From: an uncultured Lachnospiraceae bacterium
GTDB lineage: Bacteria > Bacillota > Clostridia > Lachnospirales > Lachnospiraceae
NCBI GenBank assembly: GCA_947591115.1
Contig: CANQCX010000047.1
Span: 1 to 10,879, forward strand
Direction: 5' to 3'
Length of the DNA stretch: 10,879 bases
Under the pieces are notes generated by a model. The model was not told where the DNA came from. It did no database searches and worked only from the letters and a program-made list of their open reading frames with translations. Each line of letters begins with the position of its first letter. The stretch's first letter is position 1. This document shows, in pieces, positions 1-6,550 of this stretch. Made by a program: the position numbers and the translations under genes.

Positions 1-80
1 TTATTTACAAACGATGTTATCCTACCATTTTTTTCAAAAACTGTCCAGTCCGGAGGAAAAACGGCGCATCAGGCGGCTGA
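1..80. other. Gene-free edge downstream of the chemoreceptor
   Basis: These bases follow the chemoreceptor stop codon on the minus strand. I see no reading frame. A short inverted repeat (ATCAG-GCGG-CTGAT, 68-81) touches the stop codon, but on the minus strand it is followed by GCGCCG before a run of five T, so it is a poor intrinsic terminator. No other signal is visible. Confidence 0.5.
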
Positions 81-2117
81 TTACACCTGAAACTTTCCAA
101 TGGAATCTTTTAATTTGCGCGTGCTGTCCCGTACGGAACCCATAATCTCAGAAACAGAACCTGCATTTTCCATGATTTCCGAAGTATTCTGCGCAATATC
201 GGTAATTCCCATCGCCCCTTCGTTGTTGGCGGTAGAAATTTCGTTGATGGAATCCGACATGACGCTGATGGAATCAACCAGCTTTCCGGTCGATTCGTCT
301 ACGGATTCAATCAGGCTCCGCATAGACTCCGCATCCGCATAGTATTGTTCTCCGGTATGCACCATATTCTCATAATCGCGAATTACGTTTTCATCAATAA
401 AACGGATCGTACGCTCGGACGTTTCCGCCAGATTGTTGACGGCGATAACCACCTGCTTGGTTACCTCCTGAATCGCGGTAACCATATTCTGTGAATTCTC
501 CGCCAGCTTGCGGATCTCATCCGCCACAACGGCAAAACCTTTTCCCTGCTCTCCGGCGCGCGCCGCTTCAATGCTTGCATTCAAAGAAAGCAGGTTGGTT
601 TCCGAAGCAATTTCCAAAATAGCCTCGGAAAGTTCGTCGATCTTATTGACCTCCTTTGACTGCTCGATCGCGATCCGCAGTTTCTCATTGATCTCTCGCG
701 TAAGCTCGCTGGTGCGCTGCTGCGCCTCGACTGCGTTCTGCTTTAAGCCCTGCGCACGTTCGTTGATTCCGGCCAGCGTTTCCATTCCGTTTGCCGTTTC
801 CGCACTGATCGCCTCGACCGCTTCTTTGATGCTGAACGTATTCTGATTCATCAAATCGGTGCTTGCCGCCGTCTGCTCCATTTCCGCCGCACGATCCAGC
901 GTCAGGTTATTGACGGTATTGATCCGCGACGCCAGCATTTCCATTTCCTCATTGGAAACGTTAATATTGCCGTTGACCGCGTCCGCCTCGCTGATAATGG
1001 AAAGAAACGCTTCCCTTAAATCCCGCTGCATATGTGCAACCGAACGCGCCAGTACGCCGATTTCGTCTTTCCGTTTTGACATGGACTGCGGCACCTCCTG
1101 CGTAAAATCCGCGTTTCCGTACCGCTCGATGATATCTACCATCCGGCGCAGCGGTTTCGTAATGGATACGGAAAGCAGGACGATAAAGATATCCGCAATA
1201 ATAAAGCAGATGATCGCAATGATCACGATCTGCCGGATCAGGCTGTAGATCATATCCTTATAAACGCGCTCCGGCATGAACACCAGCGTATTCATGCTGC
1301 CCGCTTTGCAGAATGCCCCGACATTCATTTCTTCGTTCAGTTCAAATTCCAGACGGCCGGATTCGGTTCCGTTCATCTGCTCCATCGCCTGAATCGTCGT
1401 TTGATTTTCCTCGTTGAAATTGATCTGAAGAATCTGCTCCGGATTCTGGCTGGCGATTACATATCCGTCCAGATCCACGATCAAAACCGTCGTTCCTTCC
1501 TTGTCGATTGACTTTGTAATCGTTTCCGTCATCGCACCTAGATCAATGGAATTGTTCAGTCCTCCGACGACCTCCCCCGTCTTCGGATCCCGAATGGCGT
1601 AGGCAATGACATACACCGGCCTTCCGGTTACCGGAGAAATGTTATTCCCCAGAAATTCGCCGTTGGAAACACAGGCGTCATACCAGGGTTCTCCCTTGAC
1701 ATCATGCAGCGTTTCTCCCCCAAGACCGTCTGCAATGCCGGTCGTCCCGCAGGTAATGAAAAAATTCTCATAGATTCCGTCCGCATTTTTGAATATCTCC
1801 CCCAGATATTCCTGAATCTTTTTATTCTCCTGCTCGTCCAACTGTCCGTCATGGTACTGTTCTGCAACCGCCTCCTGAATATACGGCGACTGTGCAACCG
1901 CCTTTGACAGCGCAATTTGATTTTGGATAATAAAATCCACCTCATGCATCTTTTCCGAAGAAAGCTGCTGCAGGTTCTGATTTGTCATATCCGACAGATT
2001 CCGATACGTGGAAAAGACCGTCGTTACCGAAGTTACCAAAAGCGGAAACATCATGCACAGCACCGCTGTCAGAAAGATCGTTCGGAACAGTCCTCCAAAC
2101 CTTACTCCTTTTTTCAT
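81..2117 (-). CDS. Methyl-accepting chemotaxis protein (transmembrane chemoreceptor)
   Basis: This is a membrane chemoreceptor that senses an extracellular ligand and controls CheA through CheW. The start at 2117 (MKKGVRFGG, 678 residues) is chosen because AAGGAG lies 10 nt upstream; a start at 2165 would fall on the likely promoter. Domains in order: first membrane helix at about 11-35; an extracellular region of about 250 residues resembling a double Cache (dCache) domain, including PWYDACVSNGEFLGN and an IAYAIRDPKTGEVVGG strand; second membrane helix at about 289-315; a HAMP linker beginning ITKPLRRMVDIIERYG; then a long coiled-coil signalling domain. The signalling hairpin tip, NASIEAARAGEQGKGFAVVADE (about 515-537), is the family hallmark. 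There is no C-terminal NWETF-type CheR tether. The ligand is unknown. No other chemotaxis gene is in the window, so it is a stand-alone receptor. Confidence in the class is very high. Confidence 0.96.
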   Translation of the reverse strand: MKKGVRFGGLFRTIFLTAVLCMMFPLLVTSVTTVFSTYRNLSDMTNQNLQQLSSEKMHEVDFIIQNQIALSKAVAQSPYIQEAVAEQYHDGQLDEQENKKIQEYLGEIFKNADGIYENFFITCGTTGIADGLGGETLHDVKGEPWYDACVSNGEFLGNNISPVTGRPVYVIAYAIRDPKTGEVVGGLNNSIDLGAMTETITKSIDKEGTTVLIVDLDGYVIASQNPEQILQINFNEENQTTIQAMEQMNGTESGRLEFELNEEMNVGAFCKAGSMNTLVFMPERVYKDMIYSLIRQIVIIAIICFIIADIFIVLLSVSITKPLRRMVDIIERYGNADFTQEVPQSMSKRKDEIGVLARSVAHMQRDLREAFLSIISEADAVNGNINVSNEEMEMLASRINTVNNLTLDRAAEMEQTAASTDLMNQNTFSIKEAVEAISAETANGMETLAGINERAQGLKQNAVEAQQRTSELTREINEKLRIAIEQSKEVNKIDELSEAILEIASETNLLSLNASIEAARAGEQGKGFAVVADEIRKLAENSQNMVTAIQEVTKQVVIAVNNLAETSERTIRFIDENVIRDYENMVHTGEQYYADAESMRSLIESVDESTGKLVDSISVMSDSINEISTANNEGAMGITDIAQNTSEIMENAGSVSEIMGSVRDSTRKLKDSIGKFQV

Positions 2118-2127
2118 TTCGCCCCTT

Positions 2128-2133
2128 CTCCTT
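2128..2133 (-). promoter_or_regulatory. Ribosome binding site of the chemoreceptor gene
   Basis: On the minus strand AAGGAG lies 10 nt before the ATG at 2117. It decides the start: the upstream in-frame ATG at 2165 has no comparable site and would give an N-terminus (MYNIRYHFTTIRRRGE) unlike a receptor. Confidence 0.75.
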
Positions 2134-2156
2134 ATTGTTGTAAAATGATACCTTAT

Positions 2157-2185
2157 ATTATACACGAAACCGCTTTATAATGGAA
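2157..2185 (-). promoter_or_regulatory. Possible sigma-A promoter of the chemoreceptor gene
   Basis: On the minus strand a perfect TATAAT (2162-2157) lies 17 nt downstream of a poor -35 (TTCCAT, 2185-2180). A transcript starting near 2150 would have a leader of about 33 nt. The weak -35 leaves this uncertain. I see no clear sigma-28-type flagellar promoter. Confidence 0.45.
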
Positions 2186-2252
2186 TATGGCTTGTTTATA
2201 AAGTTTTAATATTTTTTTGTACCCTTGATTTTCCTGCCTTTTCGCACTTTTG

Positions 2253-2279
2253 TTAGCACTCATCTAAAAAGAGTGCTAA
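2253..2279 (+). promoter_or_regulatory. CIRCE element (HrcA operator)
   Basis: The sequence TTAGCACTC-N9-GAGTGCTAA matches the CIRCE consensus at all 18 conserved positions. CIRCE is bound by the heat-shock repressor HrcA, whose activity depends on GroEL in Bacillota. It sits 78 nt before the htpG start and ends 7 nt before the htpG -35 box. It lies about 90 nt from the chemoreceptor -10 box, so htpG is the likely target. No groESL, dnaK or hrcA gene is in the window. Confidence 0.95.
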
Positions 2280-2286
2280 TTTTCTA

Positions 2287-2315
2287 TTGACTTTTCCGAC
2301 CTGCGGACTTATCAT
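2287..2315 (+). promoter_or_regulatory. sigma-A-type promoter of htpG
   Basis: TTGACT (2287-2292) and TATCAT (2310-2315) are separated by exactly 17 nt, a good vegetative promoter. Transcription would begin around 2322, giving a leader of about 35 nt. The CIRCE element lies immediately upstream of the -35 box rather than downstream of the start site, so repression would have to act by blocking polymerase at the -35 region. Confidence 0.7.
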
Positions 2316-2340
2316 CATAATAGTTGAAAATTTATGGAAA

Positions 2341-2346
2341 AAGGAG
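2341..2346 (+). promoter_or_regulatory. Ribosome binding site of htpG
   Basis: AAGGAG lies 10 nt before the ATG at 2357 and fixes the start there. An in-frame TTG at 2324 would lie at or beside the predicted transcription start and is rejected. Confidence 0.85.
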
Positions 2347-2356
2347 TTGTTTTATT

Positions 2357-4459
2357 ATGGCAAATAAGCATGGCAATCTGTCCATTGACAGTGACAATCT
2401 GTTCCCGATCATCAAAAAGTGGTTGTATTCCGACCATGACATTTTTTATCGGGAGCTTATTTCGAATGGCTGCGACGCCATTACCAAATTAAAAAAGCTG
2501 GACATGATGGGCGAATATACCCTGCCGAACGACTACAAGGCAAAGATTGAAATCATCGTCAATCCGGAGGAAAAGACGCTGAAGGTCATCGATAACGGTC
2601 TGGGCATGACGATGGACGAAGTCGAGGAATACATCAACCGCATCGCTTTTTCCGGTGCAACGGATTTCATCGAAAAATACAAGGACAAGTCCAACGACGA
2701 CCAGATCATCGGCCACTTTGGTCTCGGCTTCTACTCCGCCTTTATGGTTGCGGACGAGGTAACCATCGACACGCTTTCCTATAAAGAGGGCGCAACCGCC
2801 GTACACTGGTCTTGCGACGGCGGAACCGAGTTTGATATGACCGACGGCAGCAAAACAACGGTCGGAACCGAGGTAACGCTTTATCTGAACGAAGACTGTC
2901 TGGAATTTGCAAACGAATACCGCGCGCGGGAAGTCATTGAGAAATACTGCTCGTTCATGCCGACGGAAATTTATCTTTCCAAAGCAAACGCGGAAACGGA
3001 ATACGAAACCATCGACAAGGAGGACCGCCGCGACACCGACACCGTTGTGGAGGAAATCCATGAGGAGGCCAAAACCGAGGAAAAAGAAAACGAAAACGGC
3101 GAAAAGGAAATCGTAGAGGTTTCTCCGGCAAAAGACAAGCTCAAAATCGTAAAACGGCCGGTTCCGCTCAACGATACCCAGCCGCTTTGGACGAAGAATC
3201 CAAACGACTGTACCGAGGAGGATTACAAAGCGTTTTACCGTAAGGTATTTCTGGATTATAAGGAGCCGCTGTTCTGGATTCATCTGAACATGGACTATCC
3301 GTTTAATCTGAAGGGCATTTTGTATTTTCCTAAGATCAATACGGAGTACGATTCCATTGAGGGAACGATCAAGCTCTACAACAATCAGGTATTTATCGCG
3401 GACAATATCAAAGAAGTCATTCCGGAATTTCTGATGCTTTTAAAGGGCGTCATCGACTGTCCGGATCTTCCGCTGAACGTGTCCCGTTCCGCACTGCAGA
3501 ACGACGGTTTTGTAAAAAAGATTTCCGAATATATTACCAAAAAAGTGGCGGACAAGCTGATCGGCATGTGCAAGACCGAAAAAGAATCCTACGAAAAATA
3601 CTGGGATGATATCAGTCCGTTTATCAAATACGGCTGCTTAAAAGATGAGAAGTTCTGTGACAAGATGAACGACTACATCCTGTTTAAAGATATCAATGAC
3701 AAATATCAGACGCTTCCGGAGCTGCTTGCCCCTGTCGAGGAGGAGGCAAAAGAGGACGGCACCGTTGTTGAGGATTCCGTAGAGGCGGCGGAGGCAAAAG
3801 ACGCCGATGCTTCCGCTTCGGATGCAGCGGAGGACGAACCGAAAGAACCGGAGCGCAAAACCGTATACTATGTTACGGATAAAAACCAGCAGGGACAGTA
3901 CATCAACCTCTTTAAGGAACAGGGAATGAATGCTGTGATCCTCGATCACACCATCGATACCTCCTTTATTACCCAGTTGGAGCAGCGGAACGAGCATTAT
4001 CAGTTTATGCGTATTGACGCCGATGTGACCGGCTCGCTGAAGGAGGAAACCGATGAGGATCTTTCCGAAACGGCTGCCAGTCTGTCCGAAATCTTCAAAA
4101 AAACGCTCAAGAATGACAAGCTGACCATTCAGGCGGAAAAACTGAAAAACGAGGAGATTGCTTCCGTACTGACGCTCTCCGAGCAGGGAAGACGGATGCA
4201 GGATATGATGAAGATGTACGCGATGGGCGGTATGGGCGGCATGGATCCGAACATGTTTGCCGCAGACCAGACGCTGACCTTAAATGTAAACCATACGCTG
4301 GTTCAATACATCTTAAACAACAAGGATTCGGAGCATGTACCGATGTTCTGCGAGCAATTATACGATCTTGCCCGTATCAGCAATCAGCCGCTTCCGGTCG
4401 ATGATATGACCAAATTTGTAAAACGCAGCAACGATATTATGATGCTTCTTGCAAAATAA
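2357..4459 (+). CDS. htpG: Molecular chaperone HtpG (bacterial Hsp90)
   Basis: HtpG is the cytosolic, homodimeric, ATP-driven Hsp90 chaperone. At 700 residues it is longer than the usual 620-630. The N-terminal GHKL ATPase domain (about 1-215) shows YRELISNGCDA with E33, N37 and D40 at the positions of the catalytic and nucleotide-binding residues, then DNGLGM (D79) and IGHFGLGFYSAF. A charged linker follows (about 231-265). The middle domain begins PLWTKNPNDCTEEDYKAFY and contains the ATP-contacting arginine in LNVSRSALQ (R377). Residues 461-501 form an acidic, alanine-rich insertion just before the strand KTVYYVTD. The C-terminal dimerisation domain carries a methionine-rich segment (MMKMYAMGGMGGMDPNMF, about 617-634) and ends RSNDIMMLLAK. 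Expression is probably heat-inducible through HrcA. It is monocistronic, with a terminator right after the stop codon. Confidence 0.98.
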   Translation: MANKHGNLSIDSDNLFPIIKKWLYSDHDIFYRELISNGCDAITKLKKLDMMGEYTLPNDYKAKIEIIVNPEEKTLKVIDNGLGMTMDEVEEYINRIAFSGATDFIEKYKDKSNDDQIIGHFGLGFYSAFMVADEVTIDTLSYKEGATAVHWSCDGGTEFDMTDGSKTTVGTEVTLYLNEDCLEFANEYRAREVIEKYCSFMPTEIYLSKANAETEYETIDKEDRRDTDTVVEEIHEEAKTEEKENENGEKEIVEVSPAKDKLKIVKRPVPLNDTQPLWTKNPNDCTEEDYKAFYRKVFLDYKEPLFWIHLNMDYPFNLKGILYFPKINTEYDSIEGTIKLYNNQVFIADNIKEVIPEFLMLLKGVIDCPDLPLNVSRSALQNDGFVKKISEYITKKVADKLIGMCKTEKESYEKYWDDISPFIKYGCLKDEKFCDKMNDYILFKDINDKYQTLPELLAPVEEEAKEDGTVVEDSVEAAEAKDADASASDAAEDEPKEPERKTVYYVTDKNQQGQYINLFKEQGMNAVILDHTIDTSFITQLEQRNEHYQFMRIDADVTGSLKEETDEDLSETAASLSEIFKKTLKNDKLTIQAEKLKNEEIASVLTLSEQGRRMQDMMKMYAMGGMGGMDPNMFAADQTLTLNVNHTLVQYILNNKDSEHVPMFCEQLYDLARISNQPLPVDDMTKFVKRSNDIMMLLAK

Positions 4460-4476
4460 AACAGGCGCTTTGCGCC
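4452..4476 (-). terminator. Second hairpin, minus-strand orientation
   Basis: A perfect hairpin GGCGC-TTT-GCGCC (4464-4476) overlaps the end of the htpG transcript. Read on the minus strand it is followed by TGTTTTATTTT, so it could act as a back-up terminator for transcripts leaving the XRE gene. On the plus strand no T tract follows it. Confidence 0.5.
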
Positions 4477-4479
4477 GCG

Positions 4480-4519
4480 AAAAAATCCCTGTCACGCTTT
4501 TTGGCGGCAGGGATTTTTT
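4480..4519. terminator. Bidirectional intrinsic terminator between htpG and the XRE gene
   Basis: The 12-nt arms AAAAAATCCCTG and CAGGGATTTTTT pair perfectly around a 16-nt loop that can form a few more pairs (CGC with GCG). The A tract on one side and T tract on the other make the element work in both directions, as expected between two convergent genes: htpG ends at 4459 and the XRE gene ends at 4532. Confidence 0.88.
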
Positions 4520-4531
4520 AATAAAAACACA

Positions 4532-4831
4532 TCATATTGACTGGTTTTTTTTAACAATTTTTAATTCATACCCCATTGCATTTAAAAGGTTACAAAAAAT
4601 ATGCAAAGACGGATTACTTTCTTTCTTCTCTATTCGTGAAATAACTTGCTGCTTATTTCCTGTTAGTTCTGCTAGTTTAGATTGTGTTATTTTTTCTTTT
4701 TTACGCAAACTAATCATTTCGCCAATCAGTCTGTACTCCTGCCGGCTTTCATCCCATGCTTTTCGAAATGATTCTGATTCTGTACGGCTTTTTTCAATTT
4801 CATCTTTTATGCTTACTTCTGCAAACGGCAT
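4532..4831 (-). CDS. XRE-family DNA-binding protein, HigA-like antitoxin without a visible toxin
   Basis: This 99-residue protein has a charged helical N-terminus (1-37) and a helix-turn-helix domain (about 38-92): IGEMISLRKKEKITQSKLAELTGNKQQ with recognition helix region QQVISRIEKKESNPSL. This layout, with an N-terminal helix leading into an XRE domain ending in MGYELKI, resembles antitoxins of RelE/HigB-XRE toxin-antitoxin pairs. Such antitoxins repress their own operon and neutralise an mRNA-cleaving toxin. No toxin is next to it: the upstream gap is 57 nt and the next gene encodes a phosphatase. The start has AGGAGGG 5 nt upstream. GC over 4561-4800 is 34% (81/240), against 53% (127/240) over 5041-5280 in the neighbouring gene, which suggests acquisition from elsewhere. 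It may instead be a solitary regulator. Confidence 0.85.
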   Translation of the reverse strand: MPFAEVSIKDEIEKSRTESESFRKAWDESRQEYRLIGEMISLRKKEKITQSKLAELTGNKQQVISRIEKKESNPSLHIFCNLLNAMGYELKIVKKNQSI

Positions 4832-4848
4832 ATCAACCCTCCTATATA

Positions 4849-4879
4849 AAAGATTTTCCGAATATTTTTCATAATCTTT
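4849..4879. repeat. Inverted repeat upstream of the XRE gene
   Basis: AAAGATT (4849-4855) and AATCTTT (4873-4879) are perfect 7-nt arms 17 nt apart, centred about 33 nt before the XRE start codon. Autoregulated antitoxins often bind such sites, so this may be its operator. In AT-rich DNA a 7-nt repeat can also arise by chance. Confidence 0.3.
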
Positions 4880-4888
4880 CCAATGTGT

Positions 4889-5431
4889 TCATCTGCCGCT
4901 ACTTTCCCCCAGCGTCCGCTTTGACCGGAATTTTCCAAACAGCCAGTTTACAAACAGCGCGGACGCGGTTCCGATCAGAATTCCTGCCAGCACATCCGTT
5001 GGAAAATGAACAAAATTGTACAATCGGGAAAAGGCGATAAGCGCCGCCAAGATAAGCGCGGGAACGCCGATTTTTTTCTCGCGGCACCAAAGCGTGACCG
5101 CTGCCGTAAAGCCGTTCATGGAATGTCCGGAGGGAAAGGAATAATCCTTCGGACTTGGGATCAGCAGCTTGACGTTTGGATCTATCCAGCAGGGACGATC
5201 CCTCGCGATCAGATTCTTTAAAACCAGATTCCCGATAATAGCGGTAAGCAGCATGGCAAGCAGCATTTGAAACCCGCAGATGCGGTACTGTTTTGGGATC
5301 AAAAGCAGTACGCCAAGCAATATCCAGAAAATCCCGCCGTCTCCGAGCGCGGAAAGGAAAACCATGATTGCATCCGTTACCGGATGGTGGATCTCCTGAA
5401 GCGCATATAAAAATTCAAATTCCCAGCTCAT
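4889..5431 (-). CDS. PAP2-family membrane phosphatase (possible undecaprenyl-diphosphatase)
   Basis: This 180-residue integral membrane protein of the PAP2 superfamily removes phosphate from lipid or isoprenoid phosphates at the membrane. All three signature motifs are intact: K72-x6-R79-P80 (KNLIARDRP), PSGH at 100-103, and S135-R136-x5-H142-x3-D146 (SRLYNFVHFPTD). H103 and H142 are the expected catalytic histidines. Hydrophobic segments lie at about 34-45, 55-72, 123-134 and 147-165. Size and motifs fit BcrC-like enzymes that recycle undecaprenyl pyrophosphate for cell-wall synthesis, but phosphatidylglycerophosphate or other lipid substrates are equally possible from sequence. The start overlaps the stop of the upstream lipoprotein gene by 4 nt (ATGA) and has AGGAG 7 nt upstream, so the two are probably translationally coupled. 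It is the last gene of the cluster before the AT-rich XRE gene. Confidence 0.93.
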   Translation of the reverse strand: MSWEFEFLYALQEIHHPVTDAIMVFLSALGDGGIFWILLGVLLLIPKQYRICGFQMLLAMLLTAIIGNLVLKNLIARDRPCWIDPNVKLLIPSPKDYSFPSGHSMNGFTAAVTLWCREKKIGVPALILAALIAFSRLYNFVHFPTDVLAGILIGTASALFVNWLFGKFRSKRTLGESSGR

Positions 5432-6441
5432 TGCTTCACTCCTGAAAAATATTTGTCGTATAGAGCAAAAAACGAATCGGTCGTAACCGAAGCCAACGGC
5501 TCGAGCTCCGTTTCATTCCACAGCTCCTCATTCATTTCAAACTCCGCCGTTTCTACAAATTCCTGATAAACATCCTCAAACTGTTCCTTTTCCCGCCGTA
5601 CCAGAATGTTGTCCTTGTTCGCTTCGGTCAGCTCCTGCTCAAACTTGTTGAGGCATTTAATAAAATAAAATCCGTTTTCCGTATCAATCCGTCCCGAATA
5701 CGTATCGTTGTTTAAGTTAAACGCGATATCCTCCACCTCTTTCGGAAAATATCCGCGCGGGATCGTCAGTTCGATTTCTCCCGCTTCATTGTAAGCGGCG
5801 GCAACGGCGGCAAAATCCTCTCCCGCCGCCAGCTTGGACGAAACCGAATCGGCAATCGCCTGATTCGTCACATAAATCTGCTGGATGCGGATCACTCTTG
5901 CCTCGTCGTCGCTGACCTCCTCGTTGATTCCCTGCGTAAGCGTATCGTATAGCTTTTTGGCAAGCGCATAATTCTCATAGGCCTCCCGTACGTCGCTTTT
6001 CTGGACTTCCATAAACTCCTTTTCGCTGTCGCTTAGCGAGTCGTAATATTCCTCCGCCGCAGAAGACGCCAGTTCCTCTTCCTTCTCGCTTAACCGGATG
6101 TTCTGCTGCTCCGCCAGCAGATCCATGCATACGATTTTGGACAGTTCAAAAATGGTCACATCCTTCACATACTGCCTGAGATCCTCTCCGTCAAAGTCAT
6201 ATTCCCACAAATCCAGTCCATAGGCTTTTCCGTACAGATTTTTGTAATTGCACAGATAGAGCTTCGCCTGCCGGATGCTGCACTTTTGATCGTTGATCCA
6301 AAAAACCGTCCGGCTTTTGATCAGCTTCTCTCCAAATACAAATTCGGTATTTCCGATCCTGCATCCGCACAGCAGAACGGCGGTAAGCAGAACCGCTGAT
6401 AATGCGGTTATCTTTTGTATCTTTTTTTTCATGCTTTTCAT
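5428..6441 (-). CDS. PrsA/parvulin-like foldase lipoprotein lacking catalytic histidines
   Basis: This 337-residue exported lipoprotein resembles PrsA/SurA-type foldases, which help secreted proteins fold outside the membrane. The N-terminus is lysine-rich, followed by a hydrophobic stretch (about 11-24) and a lipobox LCGC with C27 as the lipidated cysteine. A helical region (about 60-180) resembles the chaperone part of SurA/PrsA. A parvulin-like domain follows (about 183-265). Compared with the canonical parvulin motifs SHILV and GYHIIK, the protein has QQIYV and GFYFIK, so both histidines are replaced (by Gln and Tyr). It may therefore be a chaperone without isomerase activity. The start is uncertain: M1 at 6441 has GGGAAG only 2 nt upstream, while M4 at 6432 has the same motif 11 nt upstream; both keep the signal peptide. 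Its stop overlaps the PAP2 start by 4 nt. Confidence 0.85.
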   Translation of the reverse strand: MKSMKKKIQKITALSAVLLTAVLLCGCRIGNTEFVFGEKLIKSRTVFWINDQKCSIRQAKLYLCNYKNLYGKAYGLDLWEYDFDGEDLRQYVKDVTIFELSKIVCMDLLAEQQNIRLSEKEEELASSAAEEYYDSLSDSEKEFMEVQKSDVREAYENYALAKKLYDTLTQGINEEVSDDEARVIRIQQIYVTNQAIADSVSSKLAAGEDFAAVAAAYNEAGEIELTIPRGYFPKEVEDIAFNLNNDTYSGRIDTENGFYFIKCLNKFEQELTEANKDNILVRREKEQFEDVYQEFVETAEFEMNEELWNETELEPLASVTTDSFFALYDKYFSGVKQ

Positions 6442-6468
6442 CGCTTCCCGTATTTTATCTTTTCCGTA

Positions 6469-6550
6469 TCTTTATAAGTTTTTTCAGCGTCTTTATAAGT
6501 TTTTTCAGCGTCTTTATAAGTTTTCCAGCGTCTTTATGTGTTTTCTATCG
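6469..6550. repeat. Tandem repeat of 20/21 bp, four copies, crossing a stop codon
   Basis: Two identical 21-bp copies (6469-6489 and 6490-6510) are followed by two diverged 20-bp copies (6511-6530 and 6531-6550). Each begins TCTTTAT on the plus strand. A partial fifth match (TCTTTAAG) starts at 6551. Copy 4 holds the last codons and the TAA of the oxidoreductase gene; copies 1-3 fill most of the gap to the lipoprotein gene. Adjacent repetition without unique spacers excludes a CRISPR array. Confidence 0.95.

Noticed and set aside
68..81. Terminator hairpin after the chemoreceptor gene
   Set aside because: The stem is only 5 nt, overlaps the stop codon, and is separated from the T run by GCGCCG on the minus strand.
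2253..2279. Intrinsic terminator for the chemoreceptor or an unseen gene
   Set aside because: The inverted repeat matches CIRCE at all conserved positions, and the genes on both sides diverge from it, so a terminator makes no sense here.
2324..2356. Upstream TTG start for htpG
   Set aside because: It lies at the predicted transcription start, has no ribosome site, and adds residues absent from the family, whereas ATG 2357 has AAGGAG at good spacing.
2489..3283. A 264-codon minus-strand open frame inside htpG
   Set aside because: It is antisense to the conserved ATPase and middle domains of HtpG and has no ribosome site or family resemblance.
4449..4874. A 141-codon plus-strand open frame across the terminator and the XRE gene, as a possible missing toxin
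   Set aside because: It starts inside the end of htpG, runs through the terminator hairpin and is fully antisense to the XRE gene. The product does not resemble RelE or HigB toxins.
6469..6550. CRISPR-like repeat array
   Set aside because: The 20/21-bp units abut directly with no unique spacers, so this is a minisatellite-type tandem repeat.
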